A stretch of DNA of 34,615 nt from Aquidulcibacter sp. (GCA_027532555.1 JAPZTJ010000043.1:1-34615); one strand, 5' to 3'. Positions 9,102 to 18,696 are shown, counted from the stretch's first letter. Notes: generated by a model from the letters alone, not told the origin. Program-made: numbers and translations.

Positions 9102-9932
9102 TTAAGCAGCGACGCGGGTTTCAAATGCTGCGCCCGACTTCACCAGATGAGTGACCGTTTCAATATCGCCCAAAGCGGTTGAGGTCGGGGCGTGACGCGA
9201 CAACAGCATTTGTGCGCGCAAGGCCGTCTTCACGGCTTGATCTTCGTGGATTGCCCCAGCACAGCCCGGCTCAAACCCCAGATAGGAGCCACAGGCCCGC
9301 ACAAAGGATTGGTGGATTCGGTCGGATTCCTTTTTGTTTTTGACCCGATTGGCCAAAACACCAACACGCGCTGTTGGTCTGCGGCTTTTCAGAAGCTTCA
9401 CAAAGGCATAGCCATCGGTGAGGGAGGCGGGCTCGTCTAAGGCAACAATCAACACATCGTCAGCATCGGCCGCAAGTTTTAGCATGGCATGGCCGATCCC
9501 GGCTGCAAGATCGACGATCACGCGGTCATAGGAAAAGCTAAGGGCGGAAATCCCGGCGGCAATGCGCTGCACGTCACGCTCTCCCAAATCTGCAAAGCTA
9601 GCGATGCCATGGCTGCCAGGCAAAAGATCAAAGCCGCCGGGACTTGCAGCCCCTCCGGCGATGCGCATGACGGCTTCGGCCAACGTGGCTTCACCGTCCA
9701 TCACATGAGCGAGGGTTAAATCTGGCTGGACGCCTAATTGGATGTCGACATTGGAGAGGCCCAAGTCTCCATCCACTAACAGAACGCGCTCCCCTTGCTC
9801 TGCCAAGGCGCGCGCCAGCGAAACTGCGATGAAGGTCTTGCCAACCCCGCCCTTGCCCGACGCAATCGCGACAACGCGACCCGGTGGCTTGCGCGCTGGA
9901 AAAGGTACGACTTTGGTCGCAGAGCTCGTCAT
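9102..9932 (-). CDS. flhG: Flagellar number regulator, MinD/ParA-like ATPase FlhG
   Basis: A 276-residue ATPase of the MinD family with a deviant Walker A (IASGKGGVGKTFIAVSLARAL, residues about 23-43), the conserved LLVDGDLGLSNVDIQLG block and DRVIVDLAAGIG. FlhG partners the GTPase FlhF and limits flagellar number at the pole. Genomic context supports this over cell-division MinD: the start overlaps the flhF stop by four bases (ATGA), at the end of the fliF-to-flhF operon, and no minC or minE is present. The C-terminus has no obvious MinD-type amphipathic membrane helix, though this was judged only by eye. Confidence 0.88.
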   Translation of the reverse strand: MTSSATKVVPFPARKPPGRVVAIASGKGGVGKTFIAVSLARALAEQGERVLLVDGDLGLSNVDIQLGVQPDLTLAHVMDGEATLAEAVMRIAGGAASPGGFDLLPGSHGIASFADLGERDVQRIAAGISALSFSYDRVIVDLAAGIGHAMLKLAADADDVLIVALDEPASLTDGYAFVKLLKSRRPTARVGVLANRVKNKKESDRIHQSFVRACGSYLGFEPGCAGAIHEDQAVKTALRAQMLLSRHAPTSTALGDIETVTHLVKSGAAFETRVAA

Positions 9933-11191
9933 GCCGCATCCTCTGCTTTGATATCATCGAAGGGCTCTAGCAAAAGGGCGGCGACCCGGTGAGCGGATGC
10001 GAGCGCAATCCCGCCGGTTATGTAGGGGGTGGCCGAAATCTGCGCCAATGCCATGTCTGATTTGTGCAATGCATAGACCGCCGAAGCCCGCCGCTTGGTC
10101 AGGTCAAACCGGGTTGCAATGGCACGTTTTGTGCCAATCTCGGCATAGGCGAGGCCTAAGTCTTCGAGATCCTCGTAGCGCAGGTCCGCTGGCATGCAGA
10201 GAATGGGTTCTAGTCCAACTTCTTGCACCAATCGTTCGGTGGCCCGCATGTCTGAAGGTTGCATCGGGCTTGCCGATGCGGCGTCAACAAAGACGCATTG
10301 ACCGGCTTGGCGCGCTTTTTTGGTCAGGAGAGAGAGCTCTTGTAACGTGGTCGCCGTTTCAAACGGCGTGCCCAAGCGGTCAGCCATGGCGTGCAATTGC
10401 TCCGCCCCGCCGCAGCGCTCACTATCGACAGAGATCAACAGCGCTTCATAGCCAACGGCCAAGGCCCGTGTTGCAAGCTTGGCCACAGCCGCTGTTTTGC
10501 CTGCCCCCGGTGGTCCAACCAGCACGATAGGGCGGGTGGGCGCAGCCTCGATTGGCTCAAACTTCAGCTTCTGGGAGAGGGATTCTGAAAGGGCTTGGCG
10601 CAGTTGGGCATGATCACTGACTGCCATGGCCATTGCTTGCTCCCGCGTTAGCCCAGCTCTAGTCCAGAAGATTGCCAAACGCGACGGTGTCGGCTTGCTG
10701 GCCAGTGGCTCTGTTGCGGAATTAGGTTTGGCCTCATTAGAGGGCTTGGCCTTTGCGACAGGATTGGCCGGCAATGGCGCAAGTTTAGGGGCTGGTTGTT
10801 GCGCGGCAGGCTTAGCCGCTGCCTGCCGTCCCAAAAGCGCTGCGGTGCCCCGGCTTGAGACAGGCGCGGCCTTGGGGGCCGAGGTGGGCTTTGGCGCAGG
10901 AGGAACGATGTCCACCGGCGCAGGGCGTAGCGGCTCGTTCAGAAAGTCTTCGGGCTTAAAATGTTGGGCCAAGGTTTCTTGCTTGGAGGTCTTCCCCAAA
11001 ACTGGCTTCTCAGAAATGGCTGCAACTGCTGACTTTGCCCTCGGTTTGGTGCCGGGCTCTGCAGAGGCGCTGATTTCAATACCACCGCGCGCGCTGCGCC
11101 AGCTTAAGACCACCGCCTTTGGCCCAAGCTCTGCCCGGACTTGCGCGATAGCCTCGGGCAAAGTGGGGGCAAAGTAGGTGAAGACGCGCAT
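9929..11191 (-). CDS. flhF: Flagellar biosynthesis SRP-type GTPase FlhF
   Basis: FlhF belongs to the SRP GTPase family (with Ffh and FtsY) and recruits early flagellar parts to the pole. The 420-residue protein begins MRVFTYFAPTLPEAIAQVRAELGPKAVVLSWR, the typical FlhF B-domain start. A low-complexity Ala/Pro/Lys linker spans about 45-170, and the NG domain follows with Walker A VGPPGAGKTAAVAKLA (226-240), the G2-G3 region SVDSERCGGAEQL and FVDAASASP. The usual DT(A/S)G of G3 reads DAAS, a modest deviation. It follows flhA by 12 bases and overlaps flhG. Strongly supported by both sequence and position. Confidence 0.92.
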   Translation of the reverse strand: MRVFTYFAPTLPEAIAQVRAELGPKAVVLSWRSARGGIEISASAEPGTKPRAKSAVAAISEKPVLGKTSKQETLAQHFKPEDFLNEPLRPAPVDIVPPAPKPTSAPKAAPVSSRGTAALLGRQAAAKPAAQQPAPKLAPLPANPVAKAKPSNEAKPNSATEPLASKPTPSRLAIFWTRAGLTREQAMAMAVSDHAQLRQALSESLSQKLKFEPIEAAPTRPIVLVGPPGAGKTAAVAKLATRALAVGYEALLISVDSERCGGAEQLHAMADRLGTPFETATTLQELSLLTKKARQAGQCVFVDAASASPMQPSDMRATERLVQEVGLEPILCMPADLRYEDLEDLGLAYAEIGTKRAIATRFDLTKRRASAVYALHKSDMALAQISATPYITGGIALASAHRVAALLLEPFDDIKAEDAA

Positions 11192-11203
11192 TAGTCAGTC
11201 ACC

Positions 11204-13321
11204 TTAGACGCTGCCCAAAGTACGCAACTTGGCCTTTGGGTGGATTTCATTCTGGCTCATGACCATGGTTTGGGCGCGGAAGCGCTCAATCAGTGAGCGG
11301 ACATAAGGTCTGATGCCGCCTGAGGTCAGAATGACCGGGATCTCGCCGGTTTGGGCGGCTCGGTCTAAAGCAATCCGAACCGCTTGCACAAATTCATGCA
11401 CCTGACTGGGGGCTAGCGCCAATTGGCGGTCGCCGCGTTCGCCAATAATGGCCTCTGAGAAAGCCTGCTCCCATTTGGGTGACAATGCCACAATTGGCAA
11501 CGAGCCATCAGGGCTGCGGTTTTGGAAGCAGATTTGCCGGGCAAGCCGCGCGCGGACATGTTCCACCATCGACACGGCATCCATGGTCGTGGCCTCAGAA
11601 ATGGCTTCCATAATGGTAGCCAAGTCACGGATCGACACACGCTCGCGCAGCAAGCTTTGCAGCACGCGCTGAACCGTCGCCCAAGAGACTTGGGCAGGGA
11701 TGGTATCTTCGACCAGCTTCTGATGCTCTTTCGACAATTCCTTCATCAGGCGCTGAACTTCGGCAATCGAGAGAAGCTCGGCCATATTGTCTTTCACCAC
11801 TTCGGTCAGATGGGTGGTCAGAACGGTGGCCGGATCGACAATTGTATAGCCCTTGAAGGCAGCTTCTTCGCGGAAACTTTCAGCCACCCAAGCGGCAGGC
11901 AGGCCAAAGGCCGGCTCTTTGCAAGGCTCGCCAGGCAGGTTGGGTGTTTCGCCTGCTGGGTCCATGACCAAAAGATGGCCGATCCGCAATTCGCCTTCAC
12001 CAGCTTCCATCTCTTTCACGCGGATCGAATAGCTATTGTTGGCAACCGCCATATTGTCCAAGATGCGCACCGCTGGCATGACAAAGCCGAGTTCCTGTGC
12101 GATTTGGCGACGCAGCGCTTTGATCTGATCGGTGATGCGACGGCCCTGAACGTCATTGACCAAAGCTAACAAACCATAGCCCAATTCGATTTTGAGCTCG
12201 TCGATCGAAAGCGCTGTGGCGATAGGTTCATCCTCTTCGGGCTTTGGTGGAGCATTTGCAGCATCATGGGCCGCGACATCGGACGTAAACTGCTTGTCGG
12301 CTTCGGCTTTCCACAGCTTGTAGGCCAGATAGCTCGCCCCGGCCCCGATCAGCCAGAAGGCAATCATGGGCATGCCAGGCAGAACGCCCGCGATAAAGGA
12401 GGTCGCTGCGACCATGCCAAGAGCCTGAGGGCTACCAGCCAACTGACGGGCCAGTGCGGCTTCTGCAGCTTCCTCAACCCCAGCTTTTGCCACCAACATA
12501 CCCGCGGCGAGCGAAATGATGAGGGCTGGGATTTGGCTGATCAGGCCGTCGCCAATCGTTAACTGCGTATAGGTGGTGCCGGCTTCGCTAAAGCTTAGGC
12601 CCTCTTGCGCCATACCGATGATCATGCCGCCGATGATGTTGATCGCGGTGATGATTAGGCCGGCAACCGCGTCACCGCGCACAAACTTGGATGCACCGTC
12701 CATGGCCCCGAAGAAATTACTCTCGCCTTCCAGCTCTTTCCGACGACGGCGGGCCTCGTCTTCATTGATGAGGCCTGCCGACAAATCGGCATCCACCGCC
12801 ATTTGCTTACCGGGCATGGCGTCCAAGCTGAAGCGGGCAGCAACTTCGGCGATGCGGGTCGAACCCTTGGTGATGACGATGAAATTAACAATGACCAAGA
12901 TGATAAAGACGATAATCCCGATTACGAAATTACCGCCCATGATGAAGTCGCCAAAGGCGGCGATGATTTCACCAGCTGCGTCTGGACCTTCGTGACCGTT
13001 GGATAGGATCAGGCGAGTCGAGGCAATGTTCAGGCCGAGGCGGAACATGGTCGCGACCAACAAGACGGCTGGAAAAGCACTGAATTCTAGGGGCTTGCGG
13101 ATAAACAAAGCCGTCATCAAGATCAAAACGGAGCTTGTGACCGAAATGGCCAACAAGAAGTCCAGCATGAACGGCGGCAGGGGGATGATCAGAAGGACCA
13201 CCAACCCAACAACCCCGACGCCCATCAAGACTTGGCCTGTCATCACCCCACTCAAGAAGGTGTTCAGGCTGAGTTGTGGGGCCTTTGGGGTCGTGCCAAT
13301 TCCTGCGGACGTATCGGTCAT
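11204..13321 (-). CDS. flhA: Flagellar export gate protein FlhA
   Basis: FlhA forms the nonameric export gate of the flagellar type III apparatus in the inner membrane. The 705-residue protein has about eight membrane helices in its first half (for example MGVGVVGLVVLLIIPLPPFMLDFLLAISVTSSVLIL) and the FHIPEP-family signature RLGLNIASTRLILSNG near residue 114. The cytoplasmic FHIPEP loop DADLSAGLINEDEARRRRKELEGESNFFGAMDGASKFVRGDA follows, and then a long cytoplasmic domain that docks substrate-chaperone complexes. Length and order are typical. It starts nine bases after the flbD stop and is followed by flhF, as in Caulobacter-type flagellar operons. Confidence 0.97.
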   Translation of the reverse strand: MTDTSAGIGTTPKAPQLSLNTFLSGVMTGQVLMGVGVVGLVVLLIIPLPPFMLDFLLAISVTSSVLILMTALFIRKPLEFSAFPAVLLVATMFRLGLNIASTRLILSNGHEGPDAAGEIIAAFGDFIMGGNFVIGIIVFIILVIVNFIVITKGSTRIAEVAARFSLDAMPGKQMAVDADLSAGLINEDEARRRRKELEGESNFFGAMDGASKFVRGDAVAGLIITAINIIGGMIIGMAQEGLSFSEAGTTYTQLTIGDGLISQIPALIISLAAGMLVAKAGVEEAAEAALARQLAGSPQALGMVAATSFIAGVLPGMPMIAFWLIGAGASYLAYKLWKAEADKQFTSDVAAHDAANAPPKPEEDEPIATALSIDELKIELGYGLLALVNDVQGRRITDQIKALRRQIAQELGFVMPAVRILDNMAVANNSYSIRVKEMEAGEGELRIGHLLVMDPAGETPNLPGEPCKEPAFGLPAAWVAESFREEAAFKGYTIVDPATVLTTHLTEVVKDNMAELLSIAEVQRLMKELSKEHQKLVEDTIPAQVSWATVQRVLQSLLRERVSIRDLATIMEAISEATTMDAVSMVEHVRARLARQICFQNRSPDGSLPIVALSPKWEQAFSEAIIGERGDRQLALAPSQVHEFVQAVRIALDRAAQTGEIPVILTSGGIRPYVRSLIERFRAQTMVMSQNEIHPKAKLRTLGSV

Positions 13322-13330
13322 GGACTAGGC

Positions 13331-14725
13331 TTATCCGTAAACAAAGCGGGGTTCATTGGCACCAGGTGCCGGAACCTCGACACCGGCATCCAAGTAGATC
13401 TTGAGCTTGTTGCGCAGGGTGCGAATTGAGATGCCGAGGATCTGCGCAGCATGGGTTCGATTGCCATAGCAATGCTTCAGCGTGTCGAGGATCATCTCCT
13501 GCTCCACGGCTTCAATGGTGCGCCCAACCAAGTTCGCTGGCGCGCTTTGTACGGTTTGCGCCGCCAGAATGGCTTGTCCCGCCGTCGCAACATGCGGGTT
13601 TAAAGCTGAAGCTGTGCCTAAGGCTGAGCCATCGGGCAAGCGAATGTCGCTGATTTCAATTTCTGGTCCGCCAGACAGTAGGACCGCGCGGTGCATGGCG
13701 TTTTCCAATTCCCGCACATTGCCGCGCCAAGGATTAGCCTTGATGGCATCCAGCGCGACGTTTGAAATACCCTTTGGCTTCAGGCCATTGGCGGCAGTGT
13801 ATTTCTTGATGAAATAGGTCGACAGAGCGACCAGGTCGCCGGGGCGATCGCGCAAAGGTGGAATGCACAGATTAACGACATTCAAGCGGTAATACAGATC
13901 TTCGCGGAATTTGCCCGCGCGGACATCCTCTTCCAGATTGCGGTTCGAGGTTGCAAGGATACGGATGTTCACAGGCACAGGCTTGGACCCACCAACGCGG
14001 TCAATCACCCGCTCTTGTATCGCACGCAAAAGCTTTGCTTGTAGGCGAATGTCCATCTCGCTGATTTCGTCGAGCAGAAGGGTGCCGCCATCGGCCTCTT
14101 CAAACTTGCCAATTCGGCGCGCCAAGGCGCCGGTAAAGGCACCTTTTTCATGGCCAAAAAGCTCTGATTCCAGAAGGTTATCTGGAATGGCAGCGCAATT
14201 GACGCTGATAAAGGCTTTGTCGGTGCGGCGGGAATTTTGGTGCACAAAGCGCGCCATGACTTCTTTGCCAACGCCACTTTCGCCCGTTATCAAAACGCTA
14301 GCTTCTGATGGGGCGATTTGTTCAGCGAGCCGGATCACAGCCTTCATAGCAGGGTCATGCGCGATCAGCGGACGGTTGTCGTCTGTAATGGCCGCAAGAA
14401 CAGCTGCGATCAGCTCTGGGTCTGGCGGTAAAGGCAAGAATTCTTGAGCGCCCTGTCGGATGGCGTTCGCAGCCGTGCGTGGATCGGTGGAGACGCCACA
14501 GGCAACAACCGGCACGATGATATGCTCAGCCTCATTTTGCGCGATCAGGGCGGCGATATCATGGCTGACATCGACCAGAAGCAGGTCTGCTCCTTTGCCA
14601 TTTCGCAAAGCTGTTGTGGCCTGCGCAATGGTGTCGACCTGGAACACTTTGGCACCGCGATCCATCGCAATCTTAGATGCGACGGCAAGCTGCCCACTCA
14701 TGTTGCCAACAATCAAAACTCGCAT
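13331..14725 (-). CDS. flbD: Sigma-54-dependent flagellar activator FlbD
   Basis: An NtrC-family activator of 464 residues: receiver-like domain (1-115), AAA+ sigma-54 interaction domain with Walker A GESGVGKE (about 148-155) and the GAFTGA loop (195-200), and a Fis-type helix-turn-helix at the C-terminus (NRTHAAQILGISIRTLRNKL). The receiver keeps an Asp at 52 (LLVDVS), but the acidic pocket is gone (MRVLIVGNM) and the usual KP lysine is absent (FLPLPP), as expected for FlbD. The start is ATG 14725: GAGGAG at 14733-14738 serves it and would lie inside the coding region if the GTG at 14740 were used. It is the likely activator of the sigma-54 promoters near 22752-22986. Confidence 0.93.
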   Translation of the reverse strand: MRVLIVGNMSGQLAVASKIAMDRGAKVFQVDTIAQATTALRNGKGADLLLVDVSHDIAALIAQNEAEHIIVPVVACGVSTDPRTAANAIRQGAQEFLPLPPDPELIAAVLAAITDDNRPLIAHDPAMKAVIRLAEQIAPSEASVLITGESGVGKEVMARFVHQNSRRTDKAFISVNCAAIPDNLLESELFGHEKGAFTGALARRIGKFEEADGGTLLLDEISEMDIRLQAKLLRAIQERVIDRVGGSKPVPVNIRILATSNRNLEEDVRAGKFREDLYYRLNVVNLCIPPLRDRPGDLVALSTYFIKKYTAANGLKPKGISNVALDAIKANPWRGNVRELENAMHRAVLLSGGPEIEISDIRLPDGSALGTASALNPHVATAGQAILAAQTVQSAPANLVGRTIEAVEQEMILDTLKHCYGNRTHAAQILGISIRTLRNKLKIYLDAGVEVPAPGANEPRFVYG

Positions 14726-14796
14726 TTTTGGTCTCCTCACGCCTGAGCGTGTTCATTAGTTTCGCACTTCCGCGCGCCGTCGTTCTGGCTCAAGGT

Positions 14797-15153
14797 TTAT
14801 GAGTTGGTGTCATTGTCCTTGATGATTTCAGTCATGGTCACACCGAGGCGTTCGTCGACGACGACAAGCTCGCCGCGTGCCACGAGGCGGTTATTTACAT
14901 AGATATCAATGGCTTCCCCAACGCGGCGATCCAGTTCGATTAAGGAACCACGCGCGAGTTTCAGGAGCGAAGCCACATCCATGGTTGCGCGGCCAAGAAC
15001 GGCCTTAATGTTCACCGGTACATCAAAGACCGGCGCCAGATCGGTCGCCGTGCGGGTATATTGCTGCGGCGCTTCGTCCTGCATGGTTTCTGCTGGCAGG
15101 GGATCAAGCTCCGAGAGGTCGGGCAGATCGTAGGACTCGTTGTTTTCGTCCAT
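14797..15153 (-). CDS. fliN: Flagellar motor switch protein FliN
   Basis: FliN is part of the cytoplasmic C-ring that switches motor direction and docks the export ATPase complex. The 118-residue protein has an acidic N-terminal tail, then a SpoA/FliN domain: VFDVPVNIKAVLGRATMDVASLLKLARGSLIELDR, then GEAIDIYVNNRLVARGELVVVDERLGVTMTEII. Length and motifs are typical. It lies between the fliH-like gene (11-bp gap) and flbD (71-bp gap), the Caulobacter order fliF-fliG-flbE-fliN-flbD. Confidence 0.96.
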   Translation of the reverse strand: MDENNESYDLPDLSELDPLPAETMQDEAPQQYTRTATDLAPVFDVPVNIKAVLGRATMDVASLLKLARGSLIELDRRVGEAIDIYVNNRLVARGELVVVDERLGVTMTEIIKDNDTNS

Positions 15154-15164
15154 TTAAGGCCTCC

Positions 15165-15809
15165 TCAGGTCTGGGTTATGTCAAGGCTTAAGCCTTCAGC
15201 ATCTGCTGAAGCGAGCCAGTTTTGAGCGGAAGTTTCGATTTCAGCGAGGGCTGCGGCGCGGTCATGTACAATGCGTCCATCACCCCAATCTAAGGTACAA
15301 TCGCCGGTCTGAGCGTGTGGGTCTGGCCGCACGGCAATCTCGCCCGTGAAGCCAGCCTCTCGGGCGCAGCCGATTAGACGGTCTTCAATCGTCTCGGCCA
15401 ATTCTGGTGAGACCCGGACCACCAAGCGCGGCGTATCGCGCAATTGGGCAACAGCGGAAGCAACAATCGCCTCGACCCGCTCGGCACCATAGGTATCTAA
15501 CGCGGCATGGGCGACTGAGCGAGCGGCGGCGAGAGCAACTTCGGTTGCATCATGGCGCAGACTGATGGCCTCAGCATTTAGGCGGCCCAACATCATTTGC
15601 ATCATGCTAGCGATTGCCCGTAGGGCCTCGCTGGTTGTCCGCTCAACTTTTACAAGTTCAGCCTGTTGGCCCTCGGAAAAGCCTGCGGCATGGGCAGCTG
15701 CCAAGTCTTCGTCAGTTAAAACTTTGCGGCGGTTCGAGGCGCTGGACACAGCTGCGCCAGCTTTGGTGAACATCGGCTCGAAGGTATGTTTGGACGAATG
15801 AACCATCAT
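15165..15809 (-). CDS. fliH: FliH-type flagellar assembly protein (FlbE-like)
   Basis: A 214-residue protein between fliG and fliN, where Caulobacter has flbE, the local FliH. FliH proteins bind the export ATPase FliI and tether it to the C-ring. The sequence is poorly conserved, as usual for this family. A helical region EDLAAAHAAGFSEGQQAELVKVERTTSEALRAIA is followed by the characteristic C-terminal block (VALAAARSVAHAAL, later VRVSPELAETIEDRL and GDCTLDWGDGRIVHD). The start has two adjacent ATGs (15809, 15806); the second is better spaced from GAGG at the end of fliG. Assigned largely from position plus C-terminal resemblance. Confidence 0.85.
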   Translation of the reverse strand: MMVHSSKHTFEPMFTKAGAAVSSASNRRKVLTDEDLAAAHAAGFSEGQQAELVKVERTTSEALRAIASMMQMMLGRLNAEAISLRHDATEVALAAARSVAHAALDTYGAERVEAIVASAVAQLRDTPRLVVRVSPELAETIEDRLIGCAREAGFTGEIAVRPDPHAQTGDCTLDWGDGRIVHDRAAALAEIETSAQNWLASADAEGLSLDITQT

Positions 15810-15814
15810 GCGCC

Positions 15815-16828
15815 TCAGTAAATCAATTCATCATCACGCCCGCCTTCGGCGAGCATGATTTCGCCGCGTTGGGCTAAGTCTTTGGCAATCTGGACCATGC
15901 CAGACTGCGCGCCATCCACATCTTTCAGGCGCACAGGACCCATTGAGGCCATGTCATCACGCATGATTTTGGCAGCGCGTTCCGACATATTGCTGAAGAA
16001 GAGATTGCGCAGTTCGTCAGATGCCCCTTTGAGTGCCAAGGCCAATTGCGACTTCTCGACCGCCCGCAGAAGTGTTTGAACACCGCCTGGATCGAGCTTC
16101 TTCAAGTCCTCAAACACGAACATCAAAGAGCGAATGCGCTCGGCTGCCTCGCGGTTTCGCTCTTCCAAAGCACCGATAAAGCGGTTTTCGGTCGCACGGT
16201 CGAAGTTGTTGAAGATTTCGGCCATCAGTTCGTGGCTGTCGCGCTTTGAGGTCCGCGCCAAATTGCTCATGAATTCATTGCGCAAAGTGATTTCGATTTT
16301 TTCCAGAATGTCGCGCTGGATCGGCTCCATGTGCAACATCCGGTTCACGCACTCGAGGGCAAAATCGTCTGGCAGGGCCGACAGCACGCGGGCTGCGTGG
16401 TCTGCCTTTACCTTGGACAGCACCACAGCCACCGTCTGAGGATATTCGTTCTTTAAATAATTGGCCAAAGTCGTTTCAGCGACATTGCCCAATTTGTCCC
16501 ACATGGTTCGACCGGCTGGACCCCGGATTTCCTCCATGATGGCTTCCACCTTATCAGGTGGCAGGATGGAGGCCAGCAAGCGTTGGGTCTGTTCATAGGA
16601 CCCCATAACCGCGCCTGTGTTGGAAATGCGCCCAACAAAGTCGACCACCAATTCTTCAACCGCTTCGGATTGCACATTGCCCAGATTGGACATGGCTTGC
16701 GAGATTTCTTTGATTTCTTCTTCGTCGAAGAATTCCCACAAAGACTTGTGGTCTTCCCCTAAAGCCAACAGGAAGACGGCGGCTTTTTCAGCGCCCTTTA
16801 GTTCACTTGCAGATGCAATAGAGGCCAT
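15815..16828 (-). CDS. fliG: Flagellar motor switch protein FliG
   Basis: FliG is the rotor protein that contacts the stator and transmits torque. The 337-residue protein has the N-terminal FliF-binding region ([36 protein letters not shown]), middle armadillo-like helices (the EHPQT motif here reads [28 protein letters not shown]) and the C-terminal torque domain ([35 protein letters not shown], then [32 protein letters not shown]). Length is typical. The ATG abuts the fliF stop with no gap, so translation is coupled. Confidence 0.97.
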   Translation of the reverse strand: MASIASASELKGAEKAAVFLLALGEDHKSLWEFFDEEEIKEISQAMSNLGNVQSEAVEELVVDFVGRISNTGAVMGSYEQTQRLLASILPPDKVEAIMEEIRGPAGRTMWDKLGNVAETTLANYLKNEYPQTVAVVLSKVKADHAARVLSALPDDFALECVNRMLHMEPIQRDILEKIEITLRNEFMSNLARTSKRDSHELMAEIFNNFDRATENRFIGALEERNREAAERIRSLMFVFEDLKKLDPGGVQTLLRAVEKSQLALALKGASDELRNLFFSNMSERAAKIMRDDMASMGPVRLKDVDGAQSGMVQIAKDLAQRGEIMLAEGGRDDELIY

Positions 16829-18451
16829 CTATTTGCGCTCCTGCAACCAAGCGCGGATGACGGATACGGTCTGTTCGGGATTATCCTTTACCATCTCCGA
16901 GACCTGCTTCATCGCATTGGCGTTCACGGAACCTTGGATGCGCGCAATATCGACGCGTTCATCGCCTGTGCCAACGTCGCCTCCGGGTAAGGCAACCACA
17001 TTGCCAGCCCCAGCCATCCCAAGGGCTTGGCCGGGCAGACCCATCGGTACCCCGGCTCCAACACCGCTCGACGTGTCAAACACCCCTTTCACGAGCGGAC
17101 GCGCGACAAAGAACAGGAGTGCCGCTGCAACCAAAGTCATAGCTAAGATTTCAGCGCCGCGCATGATATCATTCTTGTCAAAGGCAAATGCACTGGGTGC
17201 TTTTGAACCTGCATCGGATGCAGCCTTTGCAAAGCGCACATTGACCACTTCAATCTTATCGCCACGCTCTGCATTGATGCCGGCAGCAGAGGTAACCAAG
17301 GCGGTAATTTGTTGCATTTCGGCTTGAGGCCGCGCGGCCCAATTCGGTGCTTCGCCTGCTTTTGTAGCTGGGGTTGAGACACCATCGACGGCAACAGCGA
17401 CCGACAGCCGCATTACTTTGCCTGGGGTGATGACTTCCGTGCGCGTGCTTTTTGAAATCTCATAATTGACGGTTTCGTCGGTACGATTGGAGTTGGATTC
17501 TTGCCCACCCGCTGCGCCAGGGTTTTGGCCATCCGGCACGTTTTGCGCTTGAGTAACGCCCTGATCATTGGCTCGGTCGGCGGCGACTTCTTCAATCGTT
17601 CGAGTAGAGCGGGGGGCTACCTGGTCGGGATTGAAGTTTTCTTCGGTCCTTGTGACCTGGCTGAAGTCCAGATCAGCGGAAACCTGCACGCGCGCGCCAC
17701 CAGGACCCACAATGCCTTCGACAATCTCTTGCAACCGACGGCGGAGGCGCTCTTCATATTGGCTGGTGCGATCATCCATAGCCGCTGATGAAGCGTCTGC
17801 GCCAATGCTGGCCCCGGCCAACAATTCGCCGCGCTCGTCTAGAATCGTTACTTTGTCAGGCGAAAGGCCTTGAACAGCGGCGGCTACCAGACTGCGAATA
17901 GCGTTGATTTGCTTTTCAGATAGGGAGCCGCGCTCTAGCCCAACGACGATCGAAGCGGTCGGTGGCTCTGAATTGGTTTGGAACAGCGCCTTCTCAGGCA
18001 GCACCAAGTGAACGCGCGCGGCGTTGACTGTATCGAGACTGTCGATTGAGCGCGCCAACTCGCCTTCGAGCGCGCGCAACTTATTGACGTTTTGCACAAA
18101 GGAGGTGGCACCCAGCGCATCTTGCTTGTCGAAAATCTCATAGCCAATCGAGCCTTGGCCGGGCAGACCGTCTGCAGCCAGCCGCATGCGTGCTTCGGCA
18201 ACTTTTGAGCGGGGAACGAAAATGCTCGACCCATCGGGTGAAAGTTGGAAGTCGACATTGGCAGTTGTCAGGCTTTCGCTAACAGCGGCGGCATCTTTTG
18301 CAGACAAATCTGAATAAAGCAGTGAACGCTCTTCTGCGCCGACGCGGAACATGATCGCGAACAGAGCTGCAGCCACCAACGCCGTCACGGCAAAGGCGGC
18401 GGCCAGCTTTGCCGGTCCTGCTGACTTCAAAATCGAGATAAATTGTTCCAA
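16829..18451 (-). CDS. fliF: Flagellar MS-ring protein FliF
   Basis: FliF builds the membrane MS-ring, the base on which the flagellum assembles. The 540-residue protein has a membrane helix at about 14-33, the YscJ/FliF periplasmic domains (ARMRLAADGLPGQGSIGYEIFDKQDALGATSFVQNVNKLRALEGELARSI and ARVHLVLPEKALF), a disordered Asn/Gln-rich stretch near 290-320, and a second membrane helix at about 428-450. The C-terminal FliG-binding tail ends AWLQERK. Translation appears to start at a TTG (18451) with GGAG about eight bases upstream; no ATG fits before the conserved part. It heads the operon running down to flhG. Confidence 0.95.
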   Translation of the reverse strand: MEQFISILKSAGPAKLAAAFAVTALVAAALFAIMFRVGAEERSLLYSDLSAKDAAAVSESLTTANVDFQLSPDGSSIFVPRSKVAEARMRLAADGLPGQGSIGYEIFDKQDALGATSFVQNVNKLRALEGELARSIDSLDTVNAARVHLVLPEKALFQTNSEPPTASIVVGLERGSLSEKQINAIRSLVAAAVQGLSPDKVTILDERGELLAGASIGADASSAAMDDRTSQYEERLRRRLQEIVEGIVGPGGARVQVSADLDFSQVTRTEENFNPDQVAPRSTRTIEEVAADRANDQGVTQAQNVPDGQNPGAAGGQESNSNRTDETVNYEISKSTRTEVITPGKVMRLSVAVAVDGVSTPATKAGEAPNWAARPQAEMQQITALVTSAAGINAERGDKIEVVNVRFAKAASDAGSKAPSAFAFDKNDIMRGAEILAMTLVAAALLFFVARPLVKGVFDTSSGVGAGVPMGLPGQALGMAGAGNVVALPGGDVGTGDERVDIARIQGSVNANAMKQVSEMVKDNPEQTVSVIRAWLQERK

Positions 18452-18696
18452 CGACCCGCTCCGCTTGAAGCGCCAAAACCCGCAGACTTAAAGGGTCTGT
18501 CGAGGGTTTGGACACTCCGTCACCTTGTTTCGTGCTGGAATCACGCGGTCGGTTTTAAGCGATCCGAATCACACTCAGCACGGTGGCAAAGTGACCGAAT
18601 AGCCCGTTCGGCTACTCGGTCATTTTTGCCTGCTAGGCAGCTTTTTCCGGGTGTTAGGTAAAAGACACGTTAATTTCGGCGGTTAAGCCTGTAAAC
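18452..18696 (-). promoter_or_regulatory. fliF leader and promoter region
   Basis: The space between sciP and fliF should hold the fliF-operon promoter, which in Caulobacter is a CtrA-dependent class II promoter. Three TTAA tetramers occur at 18670, 18683 and 18697, but they are spaced by 9 and 10 bases rather than the 7 of a CtrA box, so I do not call one. Two GANTC sites (18538-18542, 18566-18570), targets of the CcrM-type adenine methylase in this group, lie here. No sigma-54 promoter was seen. Confidence 0.4.
18592..18622 (-). terminator. Hairpin downstream of sciP, possible terminator
   Basis: A 13-bp stem with a 5-base loop. On minus-strand RNA all positions pair, one as a G-U wobble, whereas on plus-strand RNA the same position is an A-C mismatch; this hints at function on the minus strand, after sciP. 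The minus-strand sequence that follows has only a short T-run, while five Ts follow on the plus strand. It may be a weak terminator or an attenuator ahead of fliF. Confidence 0.45.
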
